A DNA stretch of 28,527 nt from Bacillota bacterium (GTDB lineage Bacteria > Bacillota > Clostridia > Peptostreptococcales > Anaerovoracaceae), in the NCBI GenBank assembly GCA_017523605.1, contig JAFWVZ010000109.1, forward strand, positions 1-28,527, in the 5' to 3' direction. The notes below the pieces were generated by a model. It did no database searches, was not told the DNA's origin, and worked only from the letters and a program-made list of their open reading frames with translations. Below are positions 1-6,987 of the stretch, piece after piece; within the stretch, counting starts at the first letter, position 1; the number at the start of each line of letters is the position of its first letter. The translations under genes were made by a program, and so were the position numbers.

Positions 1-708
1 AGGATGGCGTACAACTTCAACAAGACCTTCATAAGGGAAGACCGCTGGAAGCTCTTTGCCGAAGGGATGGGACGCACCATGCTTATAACCGTGCTCTCAA
101 TAGTGTTCGGAACCATCCTGGGATTTGCCGCGTACATGGCCTGCCGCCACGGCAACAAGGTGGCCAACGGAATAACCGGAGTCATAAACTGGATAATAGA
201 GGGCATTCCTACGGTAGTATTCCTTATGATACTGGCCTTTGTAATATTCGGAAAGTCGACGCTCAACGCTACATGGATATCCATAATAGGCTTCACGTTC
301 ATATTCGGATGCGGAATGTTCGGAATGCTGAAGGTGGGCTGCGACGCCATCCCCAAGGGACAGTTCGAGGCCTCCACGGCTCTTGGTTACAGCGACTCCC
401 AGAGCTTCTTCAAGATAATACTTCCGCAGGCAGCAAAGCACTTCCTGCCGATATACAAGAGCAACGTCGTATCGCTGATCAAGGAAACGTCCGTCGTCGG
501 ATACATTGCCGTCCGCGACCTTACCAAGATGGGCGACCTCGTAAGGAGCCGCACATACCTGGCTTTCTTTGCGCTGATAGCGGTAGCCATCCTGTACTTC
601 GTAATGGAGGCGGTGCTGGTATTCATAGTAAAGCGCGTCCAGATAAAGGTGGATCCGCGCAGAAGGTCCAGAGACAAGATCCTGTCCGGAATAAAGGAAG
701 TCGAATAA
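1..708 (+). CDS. amino-acid ABC transporter permease, 5' end probably outside the window
   Basis: This is the membrane permease of a polar amino-acid (His/Glu/Gln/Arg type) ABC importer. It would sit in the cytoplasmic membrane and couple to an ATPase through the cytoplasmic EAA loop. That loop is visible in the middle of the protein as EASTALGYSDSQSFFKIILP, followed by QA. Hydrophobic segments lie on both sides, roughly residues 25-45, 60-80, 95-110 and 185-215. The frame is open to the window edge. An ATG at position 4 would give 234 residues, but only three bases precede it, so no ribosome site can be judged. In many Clostridia this N-terminal sequence follows directly on a solute-binding domain in a fused protein, so the true start may lie upstream. 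The ligand cannot be told. It is followed at once by a strong terminator, so it is the last gene of its operon. Confidence 0.85.
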   Translation, partial: RMAYNFNKTFIREDRWKLFAEGMGRTMLITVLSIVFGTILGFAAYMACRHGNKVANGITGVINWIIEGIPTVVFLMILAFVIFGKSTLNATWISIIGFTFIFGCGMFGMLKVGCDAIPKGQFEASTALGYSDSQSFFKIILPQAAKHFLPIYKSNVVSLIKETSVVGYIAVRDLTKMGDLVRSRTYLAFFALIAVAILYFVMEAVLVFIVKRVQIKVDPRRRSRDKILSGIKEVE

Positions 709-723
709 AGACAAATTAAAAGG

Positions 724-755
724 CCCCGCGCCGTATGTGCGCGGGGTCGTTTTTT
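724..755 (+). terminator. rho-independent terminator after the ABC permease
   Basis: An 8-bp perfect G+C stem, CCCCGCGC (724-731) with GCGCGGGG (739-746), and a 7-nt loop are followed by a T-rich run. It lies 16 nt after the permease stop codon. It closes the rightward operon before the convergent DMT transporter gene. Confidence 0.9.
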
Positions 756-773
756 ATTTCTGCAAAAACTGCT

Positions 774-1715
774 TTACTTTTCCTTCTTTATAAGGTCCTT
801 ATAGTCCGCCGCGGCGAGTATTCCGAAGACCAGAACGACTACCGTGCAGATTATCGTTACCGCGTTCAGCAGGCTGGTGTCCTTAAGGAATATGATGGAG
901 AATACTACTGCCCAGGCGGAATACGTAATGTTGAGCGCCATGGACTTGGAAGCTCCGATCTGCGATATTGCCCTGTAATAGAACAGGTAGGACGCGGTGG
1001 CGAACAGCGCCGCGATCGCAATGAAAAGGAACAGCTTTCCGTTACCGTTGAACAGGGATACCGTAAATCCCCAGCCCTTCATTATCGGCAGAAGCACAAC
1101 GCCGTATACCACGGCGGACGTGGTCTGTCTTATCTGCAGAGCTATCTCGTCCGTAACTGCGTCGTCCTGAACGCACTTTGCGATTATTACAGCCTCGATG
1201 CCCCAGCCGAAAGCGCACAGCAGCGCACCTACGATCCCGAGCAGGAAGTTCTTGATGTTTACGTCCGGCGAATAATAAAGTCCGTATACGCCTGCAAGGC
1301 AGAGGATGAGGAATACCCAGCGGTACCACTGCATCTTTTCCTTAAGGAAGAAGTAAGCCAGGACCGCCCCGATGGCCGGGAAAATGGCGCTGGCTACGGC
1401 GCCTATGGAAGCGCCCATGTTGGCGACCGCCAGAACGTAACCGGTCATACCTACCGGTCCGCCTATTACGGCCGCGAGGGCTACGAACTTGCCGCTTCTG
1501 GTCTTAAGGGCCCTGAAAAACGCGGGCAGATTGCCCCTTATTCCGTTATATATCCACGAAAAGACCGCGGAAAACAGATCGTGAAGGAACGTGCTTACGA
1601 ACGGCGCAAGAACTATCGCCTGCTCCGTGCTTACGAACGGCGACATGGCAAGCGCTATGCCCAGCACTATGGTCTCCACCGCCCAGGTAATACCTGCTAA
1701 TACTCCTGCAAACAT
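774..1715 (-). CDS. EamA/DMT-family transporter
   Basis: A 313-residue, very hydrophobic protein of the drug/metabolite transporter superfamily. It has the usual length and shows about ten membrane segments arranged as two EamA repeats, roughly residues 1-140 and 155-300. The first repeat ends with AVLAYFFLKEKMQWYRW and the second with AVVFSIIFLKDTSLLNA, both typical of EamA repeat ends. It is a cytoplasmic-membrane exporter or permease for a small metabolite that cannot be named from sequence. The ATG is chosen because AAAGGAG lies 6 nt upstream. It is a single-gene unit, divergent from the SGNH-fRMsr fusion gene and convergent with the ABC permease gene, with a recognisable promoter at 1771-1798. 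Confidence 0.88.
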   Translation of the reverse strand: MFAGVLAGITWAVETIVLGIALAMSPFVSTEQAIVLAPFVSTFLHDLFSAVFSWIYNGIRGNLPAFFRALKTRSGKFVALAAVIGGPVGMTGYVLAVANMGASIGAVASAIFPAIGAVLAYFFLKEKMQWYRWVFLILCLAGVYGLYYSPDVNIKNFLLGIVGALLCAFGWGIEAVIIAKCVQDDAVTDEIALQIRQTTSAVVYGVVLLPIMKGWGFTVSLFNGNGKLFLFIAIAALFATASYLFYYRAISQIGASKSMALNITYSAWAVVFSIIFLKDTSLLNAVTIICTVVVLVFGILAAADYKDLIKKEK

Positions 1716-1770
1716 GAATTACTCCTTTAATATTGGCTCCTCCGAGCCGTAAAAATGCAATAATACGTTT

Positions 1771-1798
1771 ATTCTACCACACTGCGTATATGTATCAA
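1771..1798 (-). promoter_or_regulatory. promoter of the DMT transporter gene
   Basis: Read on the minus strand, TTGATA (1793-1798) and TAGAAT (1771-1776) are separated by 16 bp, each matching the sigma-A consensus at five of six positions. The roughly 50-nt leader carries a small palindrome, GGCTCnnnnGAGCC (1735-1748), just before the ribosome site. Its role is unknown. Confidence 0.65.
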
Positions 1799-1850
1799 CT
1801 CTTTTTTGTGCACATATCACATCATAGCGCGGCAAAACACGGACTTTCTG

Positions 1851-1859
1851 TGTTATAAT
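1851..1859 (+). promoter_or_regulatory. extended -10 promoter driving a probably leaderless mRNA
   Basis: TGTTATAAT at 1851-1859 is a perfect extended -10 element (TGn plus TATAAT). There is no good -35 hexamer at 16-18 bp, as is common for extended -10 promoters. The expected start of transcription, about 7 nt downstream, falls on the ATG at 1866, and there is no Shine-Dalgarno sequence between. The message is therefore probably leaderless. Confidence 0.65.
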
Positions 1860-1865
1860 CGCACC

Positions 1866-2969
1866 ATGAGCAATTACACACGAAAAAACATCATAGCCTG
1901 CATGGGCGACAGCATAACCTTCGGGCACGGCGTAAGCGCAACAAGGGAGCGCGACGCATGGACCTTCGTGCTGCAGAGGATGCTCGCAGACCGCGCAAAA
2001 GTGCTCAACTTCGGGATCAACGGCGCGTCTGCTTCGGAAGGCTGCCCGGAATCGTACAGAGCGTCCGGCCTTCTGGATGAGGCTCTCGGATGCGGCGCAG
2101 ACGCCTGCATTCTGATGCTCGGCACCAACGACACCAAGGAGCGCATCTGGAACACGCAGGCCTACAAGATGGGCATGCGAGGAATAATATCCGACGTGCT
2201 GCGCAAGACCAGCAGCACGCAGCCGCCTGAGCTGTTCCTTATGATCCCCCCTGCCGTATTTCCAATGGAAGACGGGCAGACCGCCTACGGAGTAAGCGCG
2301 GAGATCCTTACCGGACAGGTGATCCCCATCGTCGAAAAACTTGCGGAGGACTACTGTCTTCCGTTGATAGACCTGTACACAGCAACCAAGGACCATCCGG
2401 AATACTATCTGGAAGGAGTTCACCCGAATGCGGCAGGCAATCTTGCGATAGCACAGCAGGTATACGCAGATATCATCGAATGGCTTGAAGCGCCGAAGGA
2501 AGGACCAAAGAACATGACAGACTACAAGAGCCTTACCATGTCCGTTAAGGCTGTTACATCGGAATGCCCGCATTTAATAGCGAATCTTGCCAACACCGCG
2601 GCGCTTATCTGGGAATACATGGACGACATAAACTGGGCCGGATTCTATCTTGTCCAAGACGGGAAGCTTGTGCTCGGGCCCTTCCAGGGAAAGATGGCCT
2701 GCACAGAGATAGAGATAGGCAGCGGCGTATGCGGAACCGCCGTGGCTCAGGAAAAGACCCAGCTGGTGCCCAACGTGCACGAATTCAGCGGACACATAGC
2801 CTGCGACAGCGCTAGCAATTCGGAGATAGTAGTGCCGCTTCGCAAGGACGGCGAAGTGTTCGGAGTGCTGGACATAGACAGTCCATCATTTGGACGCTTT
2901 ACAGAAGAAGACAAGGATCATCTGGAATACCTTGCGGGATTACTGGAACTGAATCTGTTTAAGGAGTGA
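1866..2969 (+). CDS. SGNH/GDSL hydrolase fused to free methionine-(R)-sulfoxide reductase (GAF domain)
   Basis: A single 367-residue frame joins two enzymes. Residues 1-205 are an SGNH hydrolase: the nucleophile motif GDS (Ser16), GTND around residue 83, and EGVHPN near residue 185. A Glu stands where the family usually has the catalytic Asp of DxxH. Residues 217-367 are a GAF-type fRMsr, which reduces free Met-R-sulfoxide with thioredoxin. Its three redox cysteines (279, 289 and 313) keep the 10 and 24 residue spacing of the E. coli enzyme (Cys84, 94, 118). A short linker, about residues 206-216, connects them with no stop codon. An ATG at 2514 (residue 217) has AAGGAAGGA 9 nt upstream, so free fRMsr could also be made. 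A longer TTG start at 1806 is rejected because it lies upstream of the promoter. The hydrolase substrate is unknown. Confidence 0.88.
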   Translation: MSNYTRKNIIACMGDSITFGHGVSATRERDAWTFVLQRMLADRAKVLNFGINGASASEGCPESYRASGLLDEALGCGADACILMLGTNDTKERIWNTQAYKMGMRGIISDVLRKTSSTQPPELFLMIPPAVFPMEDGQTAYGVSAEILTGQVIPIVEKLAEDYCLPLIDLYTATKDHPEYYLEGVHPNAAGNLAIAQQVYADIIEWLEAPKEGPKNMTDYKSLTMSVKAVTSECPHLIANLANTAALIWEYMDDINWAGFYLVQDGKLVLGPFQGKMACTEIEIGSGVCGTAVAQEKTQLVPNVHEFSGHIACDSASNSEIVVPLRKDGEVFGVLDIDSPSFGRFTEEDKDHLEYLAGLLELNLFKE

Positions 2970-3033
2970 CCTCACGGACCGGAAAGGATCCGGATCAGAA
3001 ACGGCCGCGTTCGCGGATGACTCATTGCAAAAT

Positions 3034-3071
3034 AAAAAGGGAGCCCTGCCCCGCTGGCAGAGCTCCTTTTT
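3034..3071. terminator. bidirectional terminator between the fusion gene and the SDR gene
   Basis: A long stem, GGGAGCCCTGCC with GGCAGAGCTCC around the loop CCGCT and one unpaired base, is preceded by AAAAA and followed by TTTTT. It can therefore end transcription in both directions, as suits the convergent genes ending at 2969 and 3101. Confidence 0.85.
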
Positions 3072-3100
3072 GTTGAGTCTTGTTTACGCGGTGTGCAACC

Positions 3101-3841
3101 TCAGCACTCGAATCCGCCGTCGACCTTTATGATCTGGCCGTCTATGAAGCTGGAGTCGTCGGTCGCCAGGAACAGAGCTACTGTAGCGATGTCATCCGGC
3201 ACTCCGCATCTCTTTACCGGGCAGTTATCAATCATGCCCTGCAGAGCAGCAGGTCCGCCCAGACCGTCTACCATTGCGGTGTGGATGAGTCCCGGAGCGA
3301 TTGCGTTTACCCTGATCTCAGGACCAAGCTCCCATGCCATGGACTTGGAAAGTCCGGCCATTGCGTGCTTGGAGGAAATGTACGGAGCAAATCCGTGGTG
3401 AGCAGCATAGGACGCTACGGATGCAACGTTTACTATTACGCCCTTGCCCTTAGCCTTCATGATCGGTGCTACGAGCTGGCAGAGCTTAAGAGCGGAATCT
3501 ACGTTTACTCTGAAGATCTTATCCCACTCCTCTATGGTAACAGCCTGAACGGAAGACAAGCTGAGCATTCCTGCGTTGTTTACAAGAATGTCTACAGTTC
3601 CGAAGGCCTCTATCGTCTTGTTGACTATCTCATCGCAGAACGCAAGATCGGAAGCGTCGCCGAGAACATAGATGGCTTCGCCGCCGGCGGCCTTGATGTT
3701 ATCGACGACCTCTTTAGCGCGCTCTTCGTTCCTTCCTGTAATAACGACTTTTGCACCTTCCTTAGCGAAAAGATATGCTGTGGCTCTGCCCATTCCGGAG
3801 GTGGCGCCTGTAACGATCGCTACTTTGTTTTCAAGTCTCAT
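3101..3841 (-). CDS. SDR-family NAD(P)-dependent oxidoreductase
   Basis: A 246-residue classical short-chain dehydrogenase. The cofactor motif TGATSGMG is at residues 12-19, the NNAG motif is near residue 88, and the catalytic set is Ser (VASVAS), Tyr and Lys (YISSK), followed by the C-terminal INGQ-like stretch IDGQIIKVDGG. Arg in ITGRN after the second strand suggests NADP(H). Members of this group oxidise or reduce many alcohols and ketones. It resembles FabG, but the true fabG is in the neighbouring operon, so I leave the substrate open. The ATG has AAAGGG 7 nt upstream. It is divergent from the fatty-acid operon and has its own strong promoter, with a palindrome in the leader, so specific repression is likely. 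Confidence 0.88.
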   Translation of the reverse strand: MRLENKVAIVTGATSGMGRATAYLFAKEGAKVVITGRNEERAKEVVDNIKAAGGEAIYVLGDASDLAFCDEIVNKTIEAFGTVDILVNNAGMLSLSSVQAVTIEEWDKIFRVNVDSALKLCQLVAPIMKAKGKGVIVNVASVASYAAHHGFAPYISSKHAMAGLSKSMAWELGPEIRVNAIAPGLIHTAMVDGLGGPAALQGMIDNCPVKRCGVPDDIATVALFLATDDSSFIDGQIIKVDGGFEC

Positions 3842-3879
3842 TGTTTATCCCTTTCTGTAATTGCATAGAAAACCAAATG

Positions 3880-3897
3880 GATACCGACGCCGGTATC
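3880..3897. promoter_or_regulatory. perfect dyad, candidate operator in the SDR leader
   Basis: GATACCG-ACGC-CGGTATC is a perfect 7-bp inverted repeat with a 4-bp centre. It lies just after the predicted start of the SDR transcript, about +5 to +22, a position where a bound dimeric repressor would block transcription. No regulator gene for it lies next to it. Confidence 0.5.
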
Positions 3898-3907
3898 TGC
3901 GGCATGA

Positions 3908-3936
3908 ATTATACCATACGGACTTCTTATTGTTAA
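3908..3936 (-). promoter_or_regulatory. promoter of the SDR gene
   Basis: On the minus strand TTAACA (3931-3936) and TATAAT (3908-3913) are 17 bp apart, five and six matches to the sigma-A consensus. Transcription would start near 3901, giving a leader of about 60 nt that contains the dyad at 3880-3897. Confidence 0.75.
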
Positions 3937-3953
3937 TTATAAATCAAACTCGG

Positions 3954-3978
3954 GTAACAATAGTACGGTATTTGTTAC
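3954..3978. promoter_or_regulatory. dyad between the SDR and fatty-acid operon promoters
   Basis: GTAACAA (3954-3960) and TTGTTAC (3972-3978) form a perfect 7-bp inverted repeat around an 11-bp spacer. It lies upstream of both divergent promoters, where an activator or shared repressor could bind. It does not match the FapR or FabT consensus as I know them. The rest of the 352-bp gap (3842-4193) holds a candidate -10 TATAAT at 4008-4013 without a good -35, and a leader of about 170 nt before acpP in which I recognise no riboswitch. Confidence 0.45.
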
Positions 3979-4193
3979 AAAAATCACACACTTTTTTTTG
4001 ATAATTGTATAATTTCATGCACGTCATGGACCATTTGCCCCAGATAGGCCGGTCCGGGACAGAAAAAACGAAAACTTCTATATTTAAGGAACTGAAGTGG
4101 AACGCTTGCGGAATACACGCGGACCGCACCGCCTGTATACTATCCGCATATCATACCGATAAAGGGATATTACATTTACATGGAGGTATAAAA

Positions 4194-4421
4194 ATGTATT
4201 TTGAAACAATAGCTAAAGTCATCGCTGAGCGTATGGACATCGACGTTGAGAGCATCAAGCCGGAAAGCACCTTCGCGGACCTTAAGATCGACTCCCTGGA
4301 CACCGTGGACATGGTAATGAATCTGGAAGACATCCTGGGTATCGAGATCGATCTGGATCAGCCCGTGACCACCGTAGACGACCTCGACAAGTTCATCCAG
4401 CACAAGGTGGCAGCAAAATGA
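4194..4421 (+). CDS. acpP: acyl carrier protein
   Basis: A 75-residue acidic acyl carrier protein. The phosphopantetheine attachment site is Ser34 in IDSLDTVDMVM, and the four-helix pattern and length are normal. It carries growing acyl chains as thioesters for all the enzymes encoded next to it. The start is the ATG at 4194, preceded by GGAGG 8 nt upstream. The frame is open back to 4005, but that extension has no homology or ribosome site and is rejected. It is the first gene of the operon, and its stop overlaps the fabK start by 4 nt, so the two are translationally coupled. Confidence 0.95.
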   Translation: MYFETIAKVIAERMDIDVESIKPESTFADLKIDSLDTVDMVMNLEDILGIEIDLDQPVTTVDDLDKFIQHKVAAK

Positions 4422-5362
4422 TAAAGTCCGAACTTTGCAGCCTTTTAGGTATTAAGTACCCTGTATTCCAGGGCGGCATGGCATGGATAGCCGACGGCAA
4501 GCTTGCGGCGGCAGTCTCCAACGGAGGCGGTCTGGGAATAATCGCTGCGGGCAACGCTCCGGGCGAATACGTGCGCAGCCAGATAAAGATAGCAAGAGAA
4601 CTTACGGACAAGCCGATAGGCGTAAACATCATGCTTCTGAGCCCCTTCATCGAAGAAGTCGCTAAAGTCGTCATCGAAGAGAAGGTCGAAGTAGTTACAA
4701 CCGGCGCGGGCAACCCGTCCAAGTTCATCGGCGCGTGGAACGAAGCAGGCATCAAGGTAATACCGGTAGTCGCTTCCGTAGCCATGGCAAAACTTATGAC
4801 CCGTCTGGGAGCCGCGGCAGTGATAGCCGAAGGCGGCGAGAGCGGCGGCCACGTTGGCGAGCTCACCACAATGGTACTTGTACCGCAGGTATGCGACGCA
4901 ACCGACCTTCCCGTTATCGCGGCAGGCGGAATAGCTGACGGCAGAGGCGTAGCGGCGGCGTTCATGCTGGGAGCGTGCGGCGTTCAGCTGGGACCAAGGT
5001 TCCTGAGCGCTTACGAGTGTGGCGTACACCCCAACTACAAGAAGAAGATCCTTAAGGCAAACGACCTTTGCACCATGGTAACGGGCAAGAAGCTCGGTCA
5101 TCCGGTGCGTCAGCTCCGTACCGCTTTCGCAAAGAAATACTGGGACGCCGAATACGGCGGAATGCCGGACGACGAGCTTGAGGCTCTGGGCACAGGCGTT
5201 CTTAGGCTCGCTGCCGTAGAGGGCGACGAAGAAAGAGGATGCTTCCTTTCCGGACAGATAGCTGCCCTGGTCAAAAAGGAACAGCCCGCCGCAGAGATAA
5301 TAAAGGAACTTATGGAGGAGGCAGAACCTTTACTCCTCGGAGCATCGAAATGGGTAGAATAG
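4418..5362 (+). CDS. fabK: enoyl-[acyl-carrier-protein] reductase, FMN-dependent
   Basis: A 314-residue TIM-barrel flavoprotein of the FabK/nitronate monooxygenase superfamily. It performs the last reduction of each elongation round, trans-2-enoyl-ACP to acyl-ACP, using NAD(P)H and FMN. Visible marks are PVFQGGMAWIA at the N-terminus, the catalytic His in GGESGGHVGE (about residues 141-150) and the phosphate-binding AAGGIADGRG and GVQLGPRFL stretches. Length and operon position, directly after acpP, fit FabK rather than nitronate monooxygenase. FabK replaces the triclosan-sensitive FabI in many Clostridia and streptococci. The start overlaps acpP by 4 nt, and the end overlaps fabD by 13 nt. 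Confidence 0.93.
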   Translation: MIKSELCSLLGIKYPVFQGGMAWIADGKLAAAVSNGGGLGIIAAGNAPGEYVRSQIKIARELTDKPIGVNIMLLSPFIEEVAKVVIEEKVEVVTTGAGNPSKFIGAWNEAGIKVIPVVASVAMAKLMTRLGAAAVIAEGGESGGHVGELTTMVLVPQVCDATDLPVIAAGGIADGRGVAAAFMLGACGVQLGPRFLSAYECGVHPNYKKKILKANDLCTMVTGKKLGHPVRQLRTAFAKKYWDAEYGGMPDDELEALGTGVLRLAAVEGDEERGCFLSGQIAALVKKEQPAAEIIKELMEEAEPLLLGASKWVE

Positions 5363-6258
5363 CTTTCGTTTTCTCGGGCCAAGGCGATCAGCACCCCGGC
5401 ATGGGAAAGGAACTTTACGAAAAGTACGCAGCTGCGCGCAAGGTGTTCGACACCTGCGACAGCCTGCGTCCCGGAACCTCGGAAATGTGCTTTTCCGGCA
5501 CCGCCGAGGAACTGAAGGAAACAGCAAATACGCAGCCGTGCATGTTCGCTTTCGAGCTTGCAGCGGCTGCTGTGCTTATTGAAAACGGCATCAGACCGGA
5601 CGCCGCCGCAGGATTCTCCCTCGGGGAAGTAGCCGCGGCAGCAGCGACCGGACTGTTCGATCTTGAGACAGGCTTTAAGCTGGTAACAAAGCGCGGACAG
5701 CTTATGCAGGAAGAGTCCGAAAAGCACGACACCACCATGGCGGCAGTCGTTAAGCTTACCGCGCAGCAGGTGGAAGAAGTCTGCAGCAGGCACGAAGGGA
5801 TATACCCCGTAAACTACAACTCGCCCGGTCAGGTGAGCGTTTCCGGACTTGTATCCGCCATGCCGGCGTTCAAGGAAGATATAAAGGAGATAAGAGGACG
5901 CGTTCTGCCGATAAACGTTAAGGGCGCGTTCCACTCCCCCTTCATGCAGCCAGCATCCGACTCTTTCGCGGAAGTGCTTAAGGACGTGGAATTCTCCGAG
6001 CCTTCCGTACCGCTCTACGCTAACCTTACAGCACAGCCCTACGGGGACGACCCTGCGGAGCTTCTGGCAAAGCAGATAGCAAATCCCGTGCGCTGGGAAC
6101 AGACGGTAAGGAACATGATAGCTGCCGGCATCGATACATTCATAGAAGTCGGCCCTGGACAGACGCTTATAAACCTTATAAAAAGAACCGACCCCAACGT
6201 CAGGACCTACTGCGTGGCCGAGCTGGACACGCTGCTTGCGGAGGTGAAGAATGCTTAA
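5350..6258 (+). CDS. fabD: malonyl-CoA:ACP transacylase
   Basis: A 302-residue transacylase that moves malonyl groups from CoA to ACP. The N-terminal FVFSGQGDQHPGMGKEL, the nucleophile Ser90 in GFSLGE and the catalytic His in KGAFHSPFM (near residue 196) are present, as is GPGQTL near the C-terminus. The ATG at 5350 lies inside the last codons of fabK (13-nt overlap) and begins exactly at the family start MGRIAFVFSGQG. The longer frame from 5239 only reads through the fabK coding region. The gene overlaps fabG by 8 nt. No acetyl-CoA carboxylase genes accompany it, so malonyl-CoA must come from genes elsewhere. Confidence 0.95.
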   Translation: MGRIAFVFSGQGDQHPGMGKELYEKYAAARKVFDTCDSLRPGTSEMCFSGTAEELKETANTQPCMFAFELAAAAVLIENGIRPDAAAGFSLGEVAAAAATGLFDLETGFKLVTKRGQLMQEESEKHDTTMAAVVKLTAQQVEEVCSRHEGIYPVNYNSPGQVSVSGLVSAMPAFKEDIKEIRGRVLPINVKGAFHSPFMQPASDSFAEVLKDVEFSEPSVPLYANLTAQPYGDDPAELLAKQIANPVRWEQTVRNMIAAGIDTFIEVGPGQTLINLIKRTDPNVRTYCVAELDTLLAEVKNA

Positions 6259-6979
6259 CGGAAAGACAGCCGTCGTAACAGGCGGAGCACAAGGAATAGG
6301 AGCAGCCATAGCTCTTAAGTTCGCGTCCATGGGCGCGGACATAGCCATCCTCTGCCGCTCCGGCGAGGAAGCCGCCGCGCCCCTTCTGGAACAGATCAGA
6401 TCCGAGTACGGCGTAAAGGCAAAGGCATACCGCTGCGACGTATCCTCCTACGAGGACAGCAAAGCCGCGGTAGCGGAGATAAAGAAGGATTTCGGGACCG
6501 TCCACATACTCGTGAACAACGCGGGAATAACCAGGGACGGACTTGTTGCCACCATGAAAGAAGAGACCTGGGACCAGGTCCTGGACACCAATCTTAAGGG
6601 CGCATTCAACATGATACGCCACTGCACCGGACTGTTCCTCAGGAACAGAGAAGGCTGCATCATAAACATCAGTTCGGTTTCCGGAATGATAGGAAACCCG
6701 GGTCAGGCCAACTACTCCGCTTCCAAGGCGGGACTGATAGGCCTTACCAAGACCGTCGCCAAGGAGCTTGGATCCAAGGGCATACGCTGCAACGCCATAG
6801 CTCCGGGATTCATAAGGACCAAGATGACGGAAGATCAGGAGAACAGTCCCCTGCTGGCCATGATCCCTCTGGGAAGGATGGGCGAAGCGGAAGACGTTGC
6901 GCAGGCTGCGGCTTATCTGGCCGAAGCGGGCTACGTTACCGGCGAAGTCCTGCGCGTGGACGGCGGAATAGCAATGTGA
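6251..6979 (+). CDS. fabG: 3-oxoacyl-[acyl-carrier-protein] reductase
   Basis: A 242-residue SDR enzyme that reduces 3-oxoacyl-ACP with NADPH. TGGAQGIG (residues 10-17), NNAGITRDGL (about 89-98) and the catalytic Ser-Tyr-Lys set in SSVSGMIGNPGQANYSASKA are the standard FabG signature, and the C-terminus reads TGEVLRVDGGIAM. It overlaps fabD by 8 nt and ends 8 nt before fabF, whose weak ribosome site GAGGTAAAG lies in that gap. It is the dedicated FabG of this operon, in contrast with the divergent SDR at 3101-3841. Confidence 0.95.
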   Translation: MLNGKTAVVTGGAQGIGAAIALKFASMGADIAILCRSGEEAAAPLLEQIRSEYGVKAKAYRCDVSSYEDSKAAVAEIKKDFGTVHILVNNAGITRDGLVATMKEETWDQVLDTNLKGAFNMIRHCTGLFLRNREGCIINISSVSGMIGNPGQANYSASKAGLIGLTKTVAKELGSKGIRCNAIAPGFIRTKMTEDQENSPLLAMIPLGRMGEAEDVAQAAAYLAEAGYVTGEVLRVDGGIAM

Positions 6980-6987
6980 GGTAAAGA

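Noticed and set aside
1806..1865. TTG start for the SGNH-fRMsr gene
   Set aside because: It lies upstream of the extended -10 promoter, has no ribosome site, and the added residues do not match the family.
4005..4193. N-terminal extension of the acyl carrier protein
   Set aside because: The extra 63 codons have no ribosome site and no ACP-like sequence, and the ATG at 4194 has a good GGAGG.
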